From Malachius bipustulatus (Eukaryota; Arthropoda; Insecta; Coleoptera; Melyridae), in the NCBI GenBank assembly GCA_910589415.1, contig OU342630.1, positions 69,064,186-69,128,185 of the forward strand: a stretch of DNA of 64,000 nt, in the 5' to 3' direction. The notes below the pieces were generated by a model. The model worked only from the letters and a program-made list of their open reading frames with translations, searched no databases and was not told the DNA's origin. Shown here piece by piece: positions 21,801-35,544 of the stretch (position 1 is the first letter of the stretch; every line of letters starts with the position of its first letter). Both the position numbers and the translations under genes were made by a program.

Positions 21801-24800
21801 TCTTTTAAAATATATTTATTGAATTCACGTCTATGTTAGGAAACCGAGAGGACTTGTGGACACTTTCTATGTTAAAGAAAAGCCAAGGGATGTGCCGGTA
21901 AATTTTTTCCACAAACTCAGGAAACACCCTGTGATTCTTATTGACTTTGATAGGCCGATATCTTAACCCTCCTACGATCACTATTAGAACGAAAGCCATT
22001 AATAATACTAAACTTATGCATGTTACTTCGAAAAACTGACTCGCGACTTTCAGAAATCGACGTGAAAATACAACGAAGTCAAACTATGAATCCTTTACTA
22101 ATACTGTGTGATTTCAGTATATAAATATTATTCTAAATGTCGCTTAAATAATCGAAAAAATATATCTATTCAATCACTGTTATAGAAAGAGAATTTTGTT
22201 GCCTTTTATACTTAAAATACTTCTTATTAGATTTGTTAGATCAGTTCCAGTTTGACAATGTTTAGCTAGAAACTTAGAAAACAAACTGTTATGGTAAAAG
22301 AAGGACTTAGATGGTAGTTCTGGGTATACGTAGAGCCAGAAATATCCTATAGGAGCGTACAATAGGGATAATAAACTCAATCCGCCTATGATAATAATAC
22401 TATAGTTCAGTTTACAACTTCTGGTTCACTGTAAATTTATGTAAAGTGGATTAAAAGAGCATTACATATAGCGATATATTGTATGTCCGAGTACTTATAC
22501 CTACCTTTTTACATCGTAAAAATGTATTGGAGGATTACTGTTATAGCACGTCTGTATTTACTTAATTTTTAAGCATCCAATCAGAGCAGGTTAATTTTTT
22601 AAAGACTTTTGTATGCAATTATTATTGATATGCAAAAATTATAGGATTTATTACGAGTATTTTGTGATACTGAAAATTAAGCCAATAAGGATGAAAATTG
22701 ATGTGATCAGCCAGTACATTAATAAAGTTTTATCAAAGTGGCTTCTCCTTAGGCAAATCCTGCAAGAATGCAGCTAGTAGATATTGCTCAACGATCGACC
22801 TCTGCATAAAGCGTAAAAACAATCACAATAATTTTGCTAATCGAAAATGAACTTGTTTGAATAAAAATCAAAATAAAATCAAATTTAACAAATAAGCGAA
22901 ATAGATTTTTTCATAAACCATTTATGATAATATATCTAATATGTTCTCGCAAGCTTTTGAGCCAATTTTCCACATTTAAATTTTTTCATAAATAAAGTAC
23001 TTAATAGTTTAAAAATCGAACATATTAGACATATTGGAAATCGGCGACCATCAAGCGACGATCCCAAATCATTTTAATATTAAATCTTGTTATTACAAAT
23101 TTAAAAATGTGAACGCTATTTAAATAATTGTGTGATCTTATAATATCTTATCAGTAAATTTTATCTATAAGTGAATGTAAACTTTTTTATACTTATGTGC
23201 ATGGCTAGTAGGTACTTATATCTAAAGACAAAATCATTATTTTGAGTGTCTATTAATAAAACACCAGTCATACTTGTTTACAACTAATTCAACTAGCTTC
23301 TTTTGGGATAATCGATGAGAAAGCAGGAAGGGGATGATAATTCGATTAGAACTCCGAATAAACTTTACTAATTTATCCTGCTCCGGGGGAAAGTTTCCAG
23401 GCAATAACATCCTCCCAATAGTGATGACCGGATAGGGAATTTCACATTATTCTTTCATCGTTCCGTAGTAACACTATAAGAGACGCTCCAACTTGAAGAC
23501 AATCAAGTACCAAAATTGATAAAAACACCTACTGAAAGAAAGTTAGTAGGTGTGTATGTAGCATCATAAACATTTCCCAGGAAAATAAATACGAAACTAA
23601 ACAACGCACTGGCAATTTATGAACTTTTCTCAAACACTCTGCGTCCTTATGCTCACTCCGGCTTATGTAACTATAGAAAACTCAGTGGATCGGCACCCTA
23701 AGCTATCTCTTGAAAAAAAAAACAATCAGGGTACAAAAAGATAAGTTTTAAGGGAATAAAATGGAAAGATGATTTACTACATCTGTTTTCTTGCATTTTC
23801 TCTCACAAAATCGCTCTTCAGATGATGATCCGAAATGTAGCCCTGGAGCCTCCCCTGTAATTAATGAAAAGAAAGGGTTCTCAAAATGGAAACCTACCTT
23901 TGGCGTCAAATAATTTTACTCACCAATTTTCTTGATCCCTTTACAATTTACTGTTTTAATTTTTCTAAAAATTCTTAAAGGCCCTTGAATATTTTGGTAT
24001 GCCAAAAAACGTGTTTACAGATATCCATCAAGACTCAAAATATCAAGAAAGAAAACCATAAAAGGAGTAAAATAAACATGTCCAAAGAATAATTGAGGAG
24101 AATGAAGAATATAAGGTAATTGAGCCCTTTCAACATTAATGGTTCATTACTCTTAGGTAGGTACCCCTGTTAGGTCACCTGTTGGGATGAAAAATGAACA
24201 TGATAAAAAAAAATAATATAGAGAGATGAACATTGTACACACAGGTGTGCCAACTATTTATGAGCATTTTATGTTATAAATAAAACATCTCGTATAATTT
24301 TGTTCATCACTTCTTCCAGCTGCCAAAGAGTTTCCCTTCGCTGCATTTTTTTAAGTAGCTAGATTTCTGATAAAGACCGTAATGATGGATTTTTAATGCT
24401 GTTCCGGTAGAGGCTTCCTGAAACCAAGCCATATGTTCCTTAAAACCTTTTATCGATTCGCGGCTGTATTTCTCTTCAATACTCGTTCATGACTCTGCAG
24501 CGAATCGATAATACTACTTCCGCCCTTTAACCAGTAGCCTCCCAAATCTTTCAACCTCAGCTTCTTACCTACTCTCGATGGGATATAAGAAGATGAGATC
24601 GTGTTGAAGGTTTTTCAGCCAACAAATGTTCAGGGGTATTGTTCCCATGGAAGGGGATTCCCATGAAATTCTGTTGTATCTGTACCAGTGTTATCAGTGT
24701 GAACAGGCGATATTTGGTTGTTGCAACTGGCTGAAAACATCGTTTTTTTTTCTCCTGATCGTATACATTGATAAACTCTTTCATATGGACACGAGTTTGT

Positions 24801-27800
24801 TATAAAATGATTGAAATGGTCATAAATGGCTTAGTATGAAGAGAAAATCGCGAAGAACGTGATTTAGCGCTGGTTAGACGAGTCCTTTAAGAACATTTCA
24901 GCGACAACCGGCACGATTAATATCAGGATCACATGGTACCTAACTGATATTAGATCATAAGCCTTACATGGTTACACTCCAAGAACTTCTCTCTGTTCGC
25001 TGATACTTCTTGTTTACGGAAGTCATCGAAGGGATATTTTTTCCATTATCGTTATTATAACCTTCTTTTTAAGAGGGAGGTAGTAATTTACAAGTGACTG
25101 TGTCCTATAGGGCCTAATCAGAGTTTTCCGACCTTTATCTTCATTTAATTATCATGAAAAAAAGAGACAAACCACCCCCGTTTGACGACATATGGTGGAC
25201 GTTCCCCATAAATTGATAACATGTCAACCAATCCACATTTTGTGTTCTTGTCCTGTCCCTTTACACAACTCCGACAAATGATCTTGGTTGTGGGAAAAGC
25301 CGAAAGGGGATTACTTTTGCAGGGCCGGATTTACACGGTATTAAAAACATGATCCCCAATAAAAACTCTTTTATAGAATTCTTATCAATTTATCAAAAAG
25401 GTTTGGGTCGAGCATAAGGATTGCTGCATTTTCAAAAAAGTAAACATTCATTTAGTAAGCAAACAATAAAAATTAGAAATAATGATACAAAAAGAATAAT
25501 TATTTGCTCTGAGTTGAGATATGTTGTAAAACAGTTTGGCATGGTGGCATTTCAATGTCGCATAATCGCTTATCATCGTTTAGGTTAGTGTTTTATAGCC
25601 TTGCATTGCAACCTTATATTAGTGATGTATCCAGTCGGGTAATGACACCTGCTGAATCAATATGGTGCAGGCGGCGCATGTTTCCAAAATGGCCTACTCA
25701 ACAAGTTGGCGGCGCACTTGCTCCCGCAAGTTGCTTGCTTCTGTACAGAGCCTAATTACGTCTCTTCTAATCAGTCTGTGTCTATCGATTATGAGTTATC
25801 AGCGTAATGTTGCGTTCGACGTCCCCAGCGTATAAACATTTAGCCAGTTTCTTTCCTTATAAGTTCAAAAAAAACGAGATAATACTAGTATTTGATGCAA
25901 TTTTAATTATTTAATTAAAAGAAAAAACATATCCAAATATAGGGCTACAATATAAGTAATTTGCGCAAATTATAGTAATTTTTACTTCTGATTTATAAAC
26001 AGAAACTCTTTAATAAAATAAAAGATTCGGTTATAATAATAATAATAATTTACCCACATCTTACCCTTCAAAGAACCTAAGTACCTAACTACATACCAAC
26101 TTATATGAAGAATGAAGTGAAAACACTGATGGAACCATGCAAGAGCTCTGGCTTAGATTTTTGTACGCTGGTTCGCTTTTTTGATTAGAATTGTCCAACT
26201 ATCGAAAAATACTGTTTTATATACGTATGTGTTACATAAGGATAGGTGTGTATATTATGTATCACGAAAATTCAATCCCAAAATGGAATTTCAACACAAG
26301 AGTTATAAATTTTTCAACTACATATGTTTCTTGTAAATTTAAGTAAAAATTTATTTCAAGTGTTGAAATGTGACTTTTGAGATTGATAACTGATTCATAA
26401 AGACTGTTAAAATGTTATTTTATGCGAAAATCTCATTATTGTACATTATTTGTTTATAAGAATATTTTTTTATTCATTACAGATTACAGAATAATAACAA
26501 AAAAATTGCCAAAGTTGCAGAGATCATTTTACCTAAGTTGTCCAATATTTTATTACAATAATAATAATTATTAATGTCATAATGATTCAAACACCGGTTT
26601 TTAAGTTTTTCGCATAAAATTTGGAAAGGCCAACAAATTAAAGTCTCTATATTTATTATAATCACTTCACGATGTATGTATGCTTTATAAATAAATAGTT
26701 ATAATTAATTAATTATTATACATAGAAAAATTAAATATTCTACGTAATTGCTAGTAGTAAAGTACTAATAATTAATTACGAATAAATTTGTAGTGATAAG
26801 AGAGATATTATGTTACAGACGTAGGTTTTTTAGTATACATATGAAAATATACCTACAGTGTAAATTGTTTGTTATGCTCACAACAGTCTAATTTTCTATG
26901 TAGGACGCTAGTTTTGTACCATAGTTTTGTAATGTAAATGTAAGTAATTTGACTTATTCAAAGGTGTTCAAATGTTGTGTATTAGCTTATAATTAAATAT
27001 TTTAAAATAAAATTGTTTTGAAAACCACAAATTCAGACTTCATTTATACCTCTTAAGGTGTTTATACCTACCTTACCTCTAAAAAGGAGAACAAATAATT
27101 AGTATTGCCATGGGCCCGCAAACGCAACTGTTTTCGAGATACAGAGTTCAAAAAACTGGAGGTAACGGCGCCCATAGAATAAAAGTAAGGTAATCGCTGC
27201 CGGAACTGACAAGGGGTGGGAGGTGGCTCGAGGGTTTACAAAAACAAAAATAATATTCTTATGCGAACTGGCCCTGCGGATGTGGATTTGCCGTACGAAA
27301 AAAAAAAAAACTTCAAAGACCTGTAAAGTATATGAAGACGAAATAAAAGTGTTGAAATTTACTTTTCACGAGGGATTTAGATAATATGACATTGCTAAAA
27401 TTCGTGATATTACTTTTGAGTTGAGAAATTGTCCCTCTTTGTTCGAATAACCTGGTGAATTATTGGTTATTTCAATTATTTTATGCGAACGGAAAACAAT
27501 GAAATCTTGATTTTAGTTATTTATCTATCTAGTGAACGAAATTGAATTTTGGTGTTTGAGAATGAGAGCTTTTTTCTCGATGCGAGACAAACAAGTCTTC
27601 GAAAGCACCATAATTTCGTACTCGAGATGCATACAACTTTTTTTAGACAGCTTCATTGAAATAAGGAAAAAATCGAAATAAAAATCATCATCAAATGACG
27701 CAAGGAAATCCATTGAGGCTCTAAAAGCAGTCAATTTTTACAAATAAAATTACAACCTACAAACTAAACCAAGTAGTAGCGTGTGTGAGTCGGAAAAAAA

Positions 27801-27837
27801 AACGAAAATTGTAAATATTTTGACCCGGAACAAGATT
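18897..27837. other. Long gene-poor interval
   Basis: About 9 kb of AT-rich DNA. No frame longer than about 80 codons looks like a protein, and I see no rRNA or tRNA. The start should contain the GPCR 3' UTR; an AATAAA occurs at 19985 but is far downstream. A GC-richer patch at 25590-25760 carries a 66-codon frame from 25555 with no recognisable content. Confidence 0.5.
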
Positions 27838-27841
27838 ACTT

Positions 27842-28090
27842 CCCCCCCCCCCCCCCCGTTTTCGAGGATGCTGAACACGATGCCGTTGTCAGAATTTCTC
27901 TTTGGGGTTGCGCAACCCCTCAAAACGGCCAAAAACCACCCCCTAGAGAGACAAACCGCGCTTCAATCCATTTCCCTGCAAAAAAAAACCTTCCCCCCGT
28001 TTTCGAGGATGCTGAGCACAATGGAGGTGCTGGACATCGCGTGCGACCCCGACCAACCCCTCCACCGGCCAATACTCACCCCCGAAATGG
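27842..28090 (+). repeat. C-tract satellite, two units
   Basis: A run of 16 C (27842-27857) is followed by GTTTTCGAGGATGCTGAAC. About 147 bp later a shorter C run (near 27993) is followed by the same phrase with GAGC. Similar G/C-run satellite fragments lie at 7.3, 16.9, 35.0 and 51.2 kb. Confidence 0.7.
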
Positions 28091-28587
28091 GTGATTTTTT
28101 TTATGTATATGTGTAATATATATGCTATACACCGTGTTTTATATTAAGTCGGCACTATTGCTAACTTCGTTATTATTTGACCTAGAAAGTCGGTTAAATT
28201 AGCAAACTAGTAGTATTTTTTCTCCTGAATAAAATGACGAAAACAGAAAAACAATTGAACATCGCGTTTTCGAGATATTCAAAAAAATGTAATTTTTTTA
28301 ATGGAACACCCTATGTATTTTTGGATGGATCGGTTGCAAATTTTTTTTAAAGGAAAAAGTCTTTATGCACTATGATCCTAAAATAATAAATTCATTGATT
28401 ATTTATTATTTTACTACTCCTAAAGTAGGCTGCGATAATTAATGTAATTTAGTGTACCTACCTACGTAATGTAAGGTAAAAAAATATGTCGTCCTCAATA
28501 ATGCATTTTTCAATAAAAAAATACACAAAAAAAGGAGTTGTTATATTGAAAAGGATTTAATTTTAAATAAACAAATAACAGAACTTG

Positions 28588-28830
28588 TCCGTGTTTTAAA
28601 TTAAGTCGGCACTATTGCTAACTTCGTTATTATTTGAGCTAGAAAGTCGGTTAAATTAGTAAACTAGTAGTATTTTTTCGATGAAAACAGGAAAACAATT
28701 GAACAACGCGTTTTCGAGATATTTAAAAAAATGAACATTTTTTATGGAACACCCTGTATATTTTTAGATGGATCGGTTGCAAATTTTTTTTAAGGAAAAG
28801 TCTATGCACTATGATTCTAAAATAATAAAA
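28588..28830 (+). repeat. Internal direct copy of the outer foldback arm
   Basis: Repeats the 28130-28400 arm in the same orientation (CCGTGTTTTAAATTAAGTCG onward), with a small deletion and scattered changes. Confidence 0.8.
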
Positions 28831-30105
28831 TTTTACAACACAAACAAGTTCTGTTATTTGTTTATGTAAAATTAAATCCTTTTCAAGGTAACAACTCTTA
28901 TTTTTAGTGTATTTTTTTATTGAAAAATACACTATTGAGGACGACATAATTTTTTTTTACCTTAGCATTACATATACTTTATTTTTTATTTAGATGGATT
29001 CCACCAAGTCAAAATTCTAGGGGAACGATTGGCAACAAGACTGATTAGGTTGGTTATGGTGATAGTTGTTACCAAAATAGTCACTAGAATGGTTACTAAA
29101 TTAATTTAGGTTATGTCGATTAGTTGAAATGTCATTTTATTTCAAAATTTAAAATTGGAAAAATTATAAACGCAATTTCTAGAGGTAATAAATTGGAAAA
29201 TTTTAGAGACTTGTAAGTGTAAGCACCTAGCTATTTACTCTTATAAATCTTATATATGTAAGATATTAGACCGATTCCTTCTTAGTTTTATGTAAAAATG
29301 TTGAAAATAGAAGATCTATTCTTGACAAATAGAGGTACTTACATTATTTAAATCATTTTTTAAGAATTTCTCAAGGAATATTTCAAGGAATCTGATTAAA
29401 CTGTATTTTTGCTTAATCTGGAGAAATATCTTTCAATCGCTAATGTTTATAGCATTTGATGATTCATTCTTTTCTTTCTTTTGAAATAAATTTACCTGCC
29501 TGAGCATTTTAATAATTTTTAATTTGATAATTTGGTTTGTCAATTTGACAACTTCAACTTTTCAAGTTTCTGGCGTTTCGCTGTGACTAGAGTGCCGACT
29601 GAGGACCCAGACCTAGTTTTCGCAAAACGTCATTAAGATTATTATAGTCAATCCAAGCAACAGTTAAATTTATCCTCAAAAAACGAATAACTTCTAAAAA
29701 AGGACTATTTTCGAAGAAAATAAAGTAATTTGAAGTTTTTAACTTGCGTTTTATAACAGTGCAACTTACAACAAGGAAACATGTTTTGCAGGTGACGTCA
29801 TAGCCTATACACGAATCGGGGAATGTTGCCGTTACTTTAGTCACAACGTAAATTTTTTGCCAAGGTCAAGAAAACAGGCTACCATCCGACAATATGAAAA
29901 TTACTGTTTAAAGATTGCACAGGGTACCAACTTAACAGCTGTTTGACAAGTCCATCTAAATAAAAAATAGACTTTAGGTACACTAAATTACAATAATTGA
30001 ACCATATGCTGCAACAACGTTGTAAGTGCCAAAAGTAAATTTTGCGGGAAGTCGAAATAAACATTTTTTTGTGAACCAATACAATATATCAGCTTACAAA
30101 CATTA

Positions 30106-30342
30106 GGACCGGTTGTTCAAACGTCAATTAAAAATTTTGAGATAATTACTGATTTTAAATTGCAAATTTTGAAAATACGGCGAATATAATTAATGATCTT
30201 GTATTTTTAATCAATAATTAACTCTTCTTAAAGGGAGCAGAATCCATTTTCAGAAATATCAGACCAATGGTTCGATAATACAGGGCATTTTAAAATCAGT
30301 AATTATCTGAAAATTTTTAATTACCGTTTGAACAACCGGCCC
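30106..30342. mobile_element. PIF/Harbinger-like MITE
   Basis: A 237-bp element with inverted ends starting GG(A/G)CCGGTTGTTCAAACG, about 45 bp readable per arm. It is flanked by TTA on both sides (30103-30105, 30343-30345). A 3-bp TWA target and GGGCC-type ends fit PIF/Harbinger. It lies between the arms of the surrounding foldback. Confidence 0.75.
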
Positions 30343-30804
30343 TTAATATATTAATTACTTATATTCCATTAATTAACATTAATGTATTAATGTTTGTAAG
30401 CTGATATATTGTATTGGTTCACAAAAAAATGTTTATTCCGACTTCCCGCAAAATTTACTTTTGGCACTTACAACGTTGTTGCAGCATAGGGTTCAATTGT
30501 CGCAGCCTACTTTGGGAGTAATAAAATAATGAATAATTAATGAATCTATTATTTTAGGATCATAGTGCATGAAGACTTTTTCCTTTAAAAAAAATTGCAA
30601 CCGATCCATCTAAAAATATATAGGGTGTTCCATTAAAAAAATTACATTTTTTTGAATATCTCGAAAACGCGATGTTCAATTGTTTTTCTGCTTTCGTCAT
30701 TTTATTCAGGAGAAAAAATACTACTAGTTTGCTAATTTAACCGACTTTCTAGGTTAAATAATAACGAAGTTAGCAATAGTGCCGACTTAATATAAAACAC
30801 GGTG

Positions 30805-30886
30805 TATATATACATGCGTATGGGTGCATATTAATGTATATGTATATGCATCTATGTACATGTATGCATATACATGTGTATATATA
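30805..30886. repeat. Alternating TATATACATG-type tract
   Basis: About 80 bp of mostly alternating purine-pyrimidine (TATA/CATG/TGCA words) fills the gap between the foldback end and the next CAGGGTG end at 30887. Confidence 0.7.
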
Positions 30887-31250
30887 CAGGGTGTCCCAGC
30901 TTATTCGAAGCGGTCTCTGTAGGCCAAACGATGGACTTTTTCGAAAAACTTTTTGAAAATTCAAGTACAGAATCACAATGGCCATAATTTAAAATTATTT
31001 TGGAGTATAAAGAGTGTCCCATCTGACAGTGACATATCAAAGTTATGTTTTTTTGAATGGAAAGCTCCTATGTTATTGCATTTTTAGATTGTCTGAGAAG
31101 AGAAAATAAGATTGGCTTTTACAGTTGGTGTTTAAATTTAGAAGTTTTTGAGTTATAAACAAGTAAAAATCGTCATTTTTCGAGTTCAAGGCCCTGTACA
31201 ACGAAAACGGTTCAAGATAGAGAAAAACGGCTTACATTTTATGAAATTAC
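30887..31250 (+). repeat. Single arm related to the 41.2-kb foldback
   Basis: Starts CAGGGTGTCCC. From about 31010 it closely follows the left arm of 41220-42116 (shared ACATATCAAAGTTATG and TATTGCATTTTTAGATT blocks). The inverted partner was not found nearby, so this is a half element. Confidence 0.65.
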
Positions 31251-31294
31251 ATTACATGAAATTTTTATATTATTCGGGATGTTTCAAAACGTGT

Positions 31295-34200
31295 CGGAAA
31301 AAGGTGCGATTCCTTCACCCATTCTAAGAAGAAAGGTTCCTGTTAATATCCGTTTTATCCGCAAAAGCACCGTTTTCGTGACACAGGGAGCAAAAAAAAA
31401 TTCTACTTTTTTACGTCTCCCCTAAATAATGACGCTGAGAAAATTGGACTTTTGAAAGCACATTTTAAACCTCGGATGTTTTTACAAAAAAAATCAATTT
31501 TTGAGAAAAAAGTAGATAAAATTAATAATAAGATGTTATCCTACAGAAGCTGAGTAACCTAGAAGCTGATATGAAACGGTTCCTGAAATATCATGGAAAA
31601 CAAATTAAAAACATAATATCTTGTCACTCTGTATTCAAGATAAAGGTGCTTTTGCAGGCCCAAGTTAACAAGAATTTTCCGACAAGTTTGAAAACAAATA
31701 TAACTCTTATTCTAGTTCTCCTGAGTTTTATATCCTCTACCAAGCAAGACCAAGAAACCCAATCCCTATATGTTTATCACATGACAATTGACAATCATGC
31801 CAATCCTGGGAGTATATTAGATTTGAAATATCAATGAAATTTTTAAGAGCGGTGTGTATCCAAATCCAAGCACCATGAACCGAAATTACACACTAGTTTT
31901 TTTTTTATTAAAATACAAGTTCCAACTTTTATACGGATTTTTACATTAATAATAGCTATGGTAATACTTTTAAGGCTCCAAACTAATGTTATAAGATATG
32001 CCAGTGGTGGAGATTTTAGGGTTGTGTAAGAATGGTTTCACCCCCCTAACTTTTACGGCACTTAAAAAATGTCATTTTGAGAGCAAATTTCAAAGCGCCA
32101 ATGTTTTTTACACAAAAAAGTACCCTGGTCAAAAGCTGTAGAATCTACCGTTCTCAAGAAAAAAGGCATTTTATGATCAAAAAAGTACAGAATTCTCGAT
32201 GAACAAAAATTTATTTTCAAAATTTTCCATACTGTAACATGGCACAAATTCAAATTTGCACTAGGTATTTTTCTTGTGCTTGTAGCCAGATTGTTTTCAA
32301 CTTCGTCTTATAAATACATAATAAATAAAATAAAATAAATACATTTCTGTTTCTGTTCATGTTGAATTCTTGATTTTGATCATAAAATGAATTTTTTCTC
32401 AAGAACGGTGGCTTCTACAGCTTTTAACCAGGAATACTTATTTGTGTAAAAAGCATTGTTGCTTTGAAATTTGCTCTCAAAATTACAAATTTTATAGTGC
32501 CGTAAAAGTTAGGTGGGTGAAACCAATGACGTCTAAATAAAATAGACCCCATTGTTTACATTTTTATAGAATCATTCATTGCCCCTCCGCAATTGCATGT
32601 TTGCCAAACCGTTACTGTGACCAGATTTTTGAATACTATCGTTCTTGAAACCATGACGTAAATATGTAAACAAGACATTATCAATACAAACTGCGCGAGG
32701 TACCTACTTCTTACTAATAATTAAATAGCATAATATTTCTAATAAACTCGAACAACAATAATGGGATAGACGTCATTTAAATCATATTTGAATATAATTT
32801 TCAATGTTAAGAAATGAAACACAAAATGCGCGGCAACGTCGTATGTTTACGCGACTACGATATTTTTACAAATTTTTAAAATTCATTCATCATTTCGAGT
32901 GCGGTGTTGTCCCTATTTTGATTTCATTAGACGGGTATTTTAACCAAATTAAACTGCTTCCTGCTATTATTTTCACCAATTTAAAATTATAGACTATAGA
33001 CAATAGTGCGAACTTAGTTGATGTGCAAGAAAAGTGACGATTTAAACCCAGAAGTTTGTTTTTGTAGGTGAGTACCAGTAAGTAAGGCTATGTTCATATC
33101 AGTGCTGTAGTCGCCGCAGGGAAAAATCTTTGGCAAATCCAGTAAAATTATCCTCTGAACATTGCAATTAGGTACCTACTGTGACAAATTTCAACAGTAC
33201 GTCCCATTGTAAGTATATTAGGTATTATTTTGATAATAATTATTGGGCTTTAGGTTCCGGCTTACTATTTTCGAAGTTTTAGATTTTGACAAATCTAAAT
33301 GTCATAATTATATTTTATATTTTAATTTTACTTTTAAATTTTTATTTGTACTTTACTTATTATTAACTGTGATCAAGGGACTAATCAGTCTCGAAACGTT
33401 AAACTTCCGATTGGTAACTTCGAAAATAGTAATAAGCCGGAACCTAAAGCCCAATTATCAAAATAATCCCTAATACCTATACATCATCGGCGTCAATTTG
33501 GTTCAATATTTACAATTTTCTAATTATCCTCTAATACCGTTATCTTAGAAGATGTTCACAAATTGTATGACTTTACAACTTCAACTGTTACACCATGCAG
33601 TTCCTTCCTAAGATTTGCGTTCCAGTTTAATTTAGAAATATCTATACATTTGTCTCAAAAATTTCACAAATCACCTTTATTGAGGGTCTAATAAATAACA
33701 AAAAATATTATGAATGTCTTTTGTAATCTACTAGTTAAATATGCTAAAGTACCTATGTATTGTCTTAGCTTTCCTGTGAATCAGGAGAAGAGGTTGCTTT
33801 GGTTTTCTGTACATCTAAGAAAAGTGTTTTATAGGATTAATCTTCATACAGACAGATAAGTACGGTATTCCATTAATCATACAAAGTAACCCAAACTCGC
33901 TATTTTTCGTCCTAAATACACAGGAAATAATAATTATCTTGAAAAACCCTACGCCACTGGCTCTCATCGCGAAGGTCTCTGACAGCATTGCCATTTTCGC
34001 CGCAAACCTCTGTTTATGCGATCGGTCACTCCTTTTCCCACTCACATGAAGATACAAATTAGATGATGGATTTCGAATATTTCATATTTATGAATGGAAT
34101 GTTGGGTCTATTTATTTAGACGTCATTGGGTGAAACCCTTACGCAACCCTAAAATCTCCATCACTGGTATATCTTATAACATTAATTTGGAGTCTTAAAA

Positions 34201-34385
34201 ATAGCTATTATTAATGTAAATATCCGTACAAAAGCTGGAGCTTGTAGTTCTAACGGTTCTTGAGATATCGCAAAAAAGGTAAGAAAAAAATATTATAGTA
34301 TCTCGAAAAAGGTGCGTTTGCGGACCCATGTTAATAGGAACTTTTTTTCTTAGAATATGTCGAAGAATCGCCTCCTTATTTATTT
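31295..34385. repeat. Nested inverted-repeat cluster
   Basis: Three inverted pairs sit one inside another: about 31295-31375 with 34305-34385, about 31918-32065 with 34125-34265, and about 32040-32185 with 32375-32525. A further partial copy of the outermost repeat lies near 31640-31680. No coding capacity is seen. Boundaries of individual elements cannot be fixed by eye. Confidence 0.6.
33217..33476. mobile_element. Small MITE with ~55-bp arms
   Basis: Inverted arms share GGGCTTTAGGTTCCGGCTTA and continue into ACTATTTTCGAAG, separated by about 140 bp. It lies inside the cluster above. Target duplication not resolved. Confidence 0.65.
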
Positions 34386-34419
34386 TGTACTAGTTGGTAG
34401 TTAACACCCTGTAGACCTA

Positions 34420-35540
34420 CAGGAGAATTTAAAAATGTTTTTAGTTACACTTTACCGCAAAGTCAATCATATTTCTGGTAAAAATTGTCAACAAAATTTC
34501 CCATTTACAGGGTTATCAGTAACCCGCAAACTCGGAGAATACTGAATGTGTTTGATAAGATTCACTTCTTAAGATTACCTACAGGGTACACCTGTATTCT
34601 TCTCTATATTGCTATCTCTTAACGCCAACCGATACAGGGTCGGTTAAACAAGTCCAAAGAAGCGCAATTTTGTGGCCATCTCGAATCAGTCAAGACATAC
34701 AAAATATCTGTGACCGTTCCTGAAATATCCTGAAAAAACTGAAAAATCGAGATTTCTTATTTTTTCCATATCTTTTTTATTATTGGAAAATAATAATTAA
34801 TTTTTTGTGGGCTTACATAAGTCGGCAAGAGCTACCCATCTGACATTTCAAAAATTTTGTACTACTTGTGGACAGTGTCGGCTCAGGGTGTTCGAGCTGT
34901 TTTGTCTGAAATGAAGAGCGCAAAAAAATGACACGCATAAAAAATTTCATCATTTTGACAAATCTACAATAATAGTACCTTCTATACAACCCCCCCCCCC
35001 ATTTTAAATTAGCCCCCCCCCCCTAAAAAAATTAACTGGAGGGTATTCCATACCCCTCAGAACCCCCGGTTGGACCCTATATTTCAACTGCCGAATTTTT
35101 AATTACAATACATATTTTCATATAAAATATCAGAGATAAGCCATGAAAGAAGTTACTAATTTTTTAACAATAAAAATTATTTTCATTGGAAGCATTTGCA
35201 TTTATGTCGAAGATCAGATATTGTTTTTTCCCTTACCCCATCCCCCCCTCATTAGTGGAAACCTAACTTCGCCTCTGGGTAGGCGGGGCATCATGAAGCA
35301 CTCTCCATTATCATATGAGCGGCACTGCTTGTGGATATCTTACTTCCATGAAAATTTCATTCCTCTATATGGAAAGAACCTTCTGTTGAGGTCTCGGAAG
35401 TTTCCTCGTAATTTTTTAACCAAAAACCTAAACCGTAAAAACCTAAACAAATTACAAATTCAACATAAAGGAGGGTGCAATAAAAGTTATCCAATTAAAA
35501 TTAAAAATATACCATTTATTTGTAGGTACATACTAGAAAA
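34420..35540. other. Repeat debris with two C runs
   Basis: Homopolymer C runs near 34988-35000 and 35012-35023 resemble those of the satellite family. A 145-codon frame at 35143-35580 is of low-complexity character and runs into a foldback end, so I do not call it. Confidence 0.5.
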
Positions 35541-35544
35541 TATA

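Larger units (their letters stand above)
28130..30804. mobile_element. 2.7-kb nested foldback element with ~309-bp arms
   Basis: Left arm 28130-28438 and right arm 30497-30804 are inverted copies beginning CACCGTGTTTTATATTAAG. TA flanks both ends (28128-28129, 30805-30806). Inside lie three further layers. An inverted pair of about 120 bp (28470-28590 and 28847-28968) surrounds a partial direct copy of the outer arm (28588-28830). A second inverted pair of about 110 bp (29993-30103 and 30389-30500) lies further in. A Harbinger-like MITE sits in the loop of that second pair. No transposase frame is present, so it is non-autonomous. The TA target suggests mobilisation by a Tc1/mariner-type enzyme. 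Confidence 0.8.
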
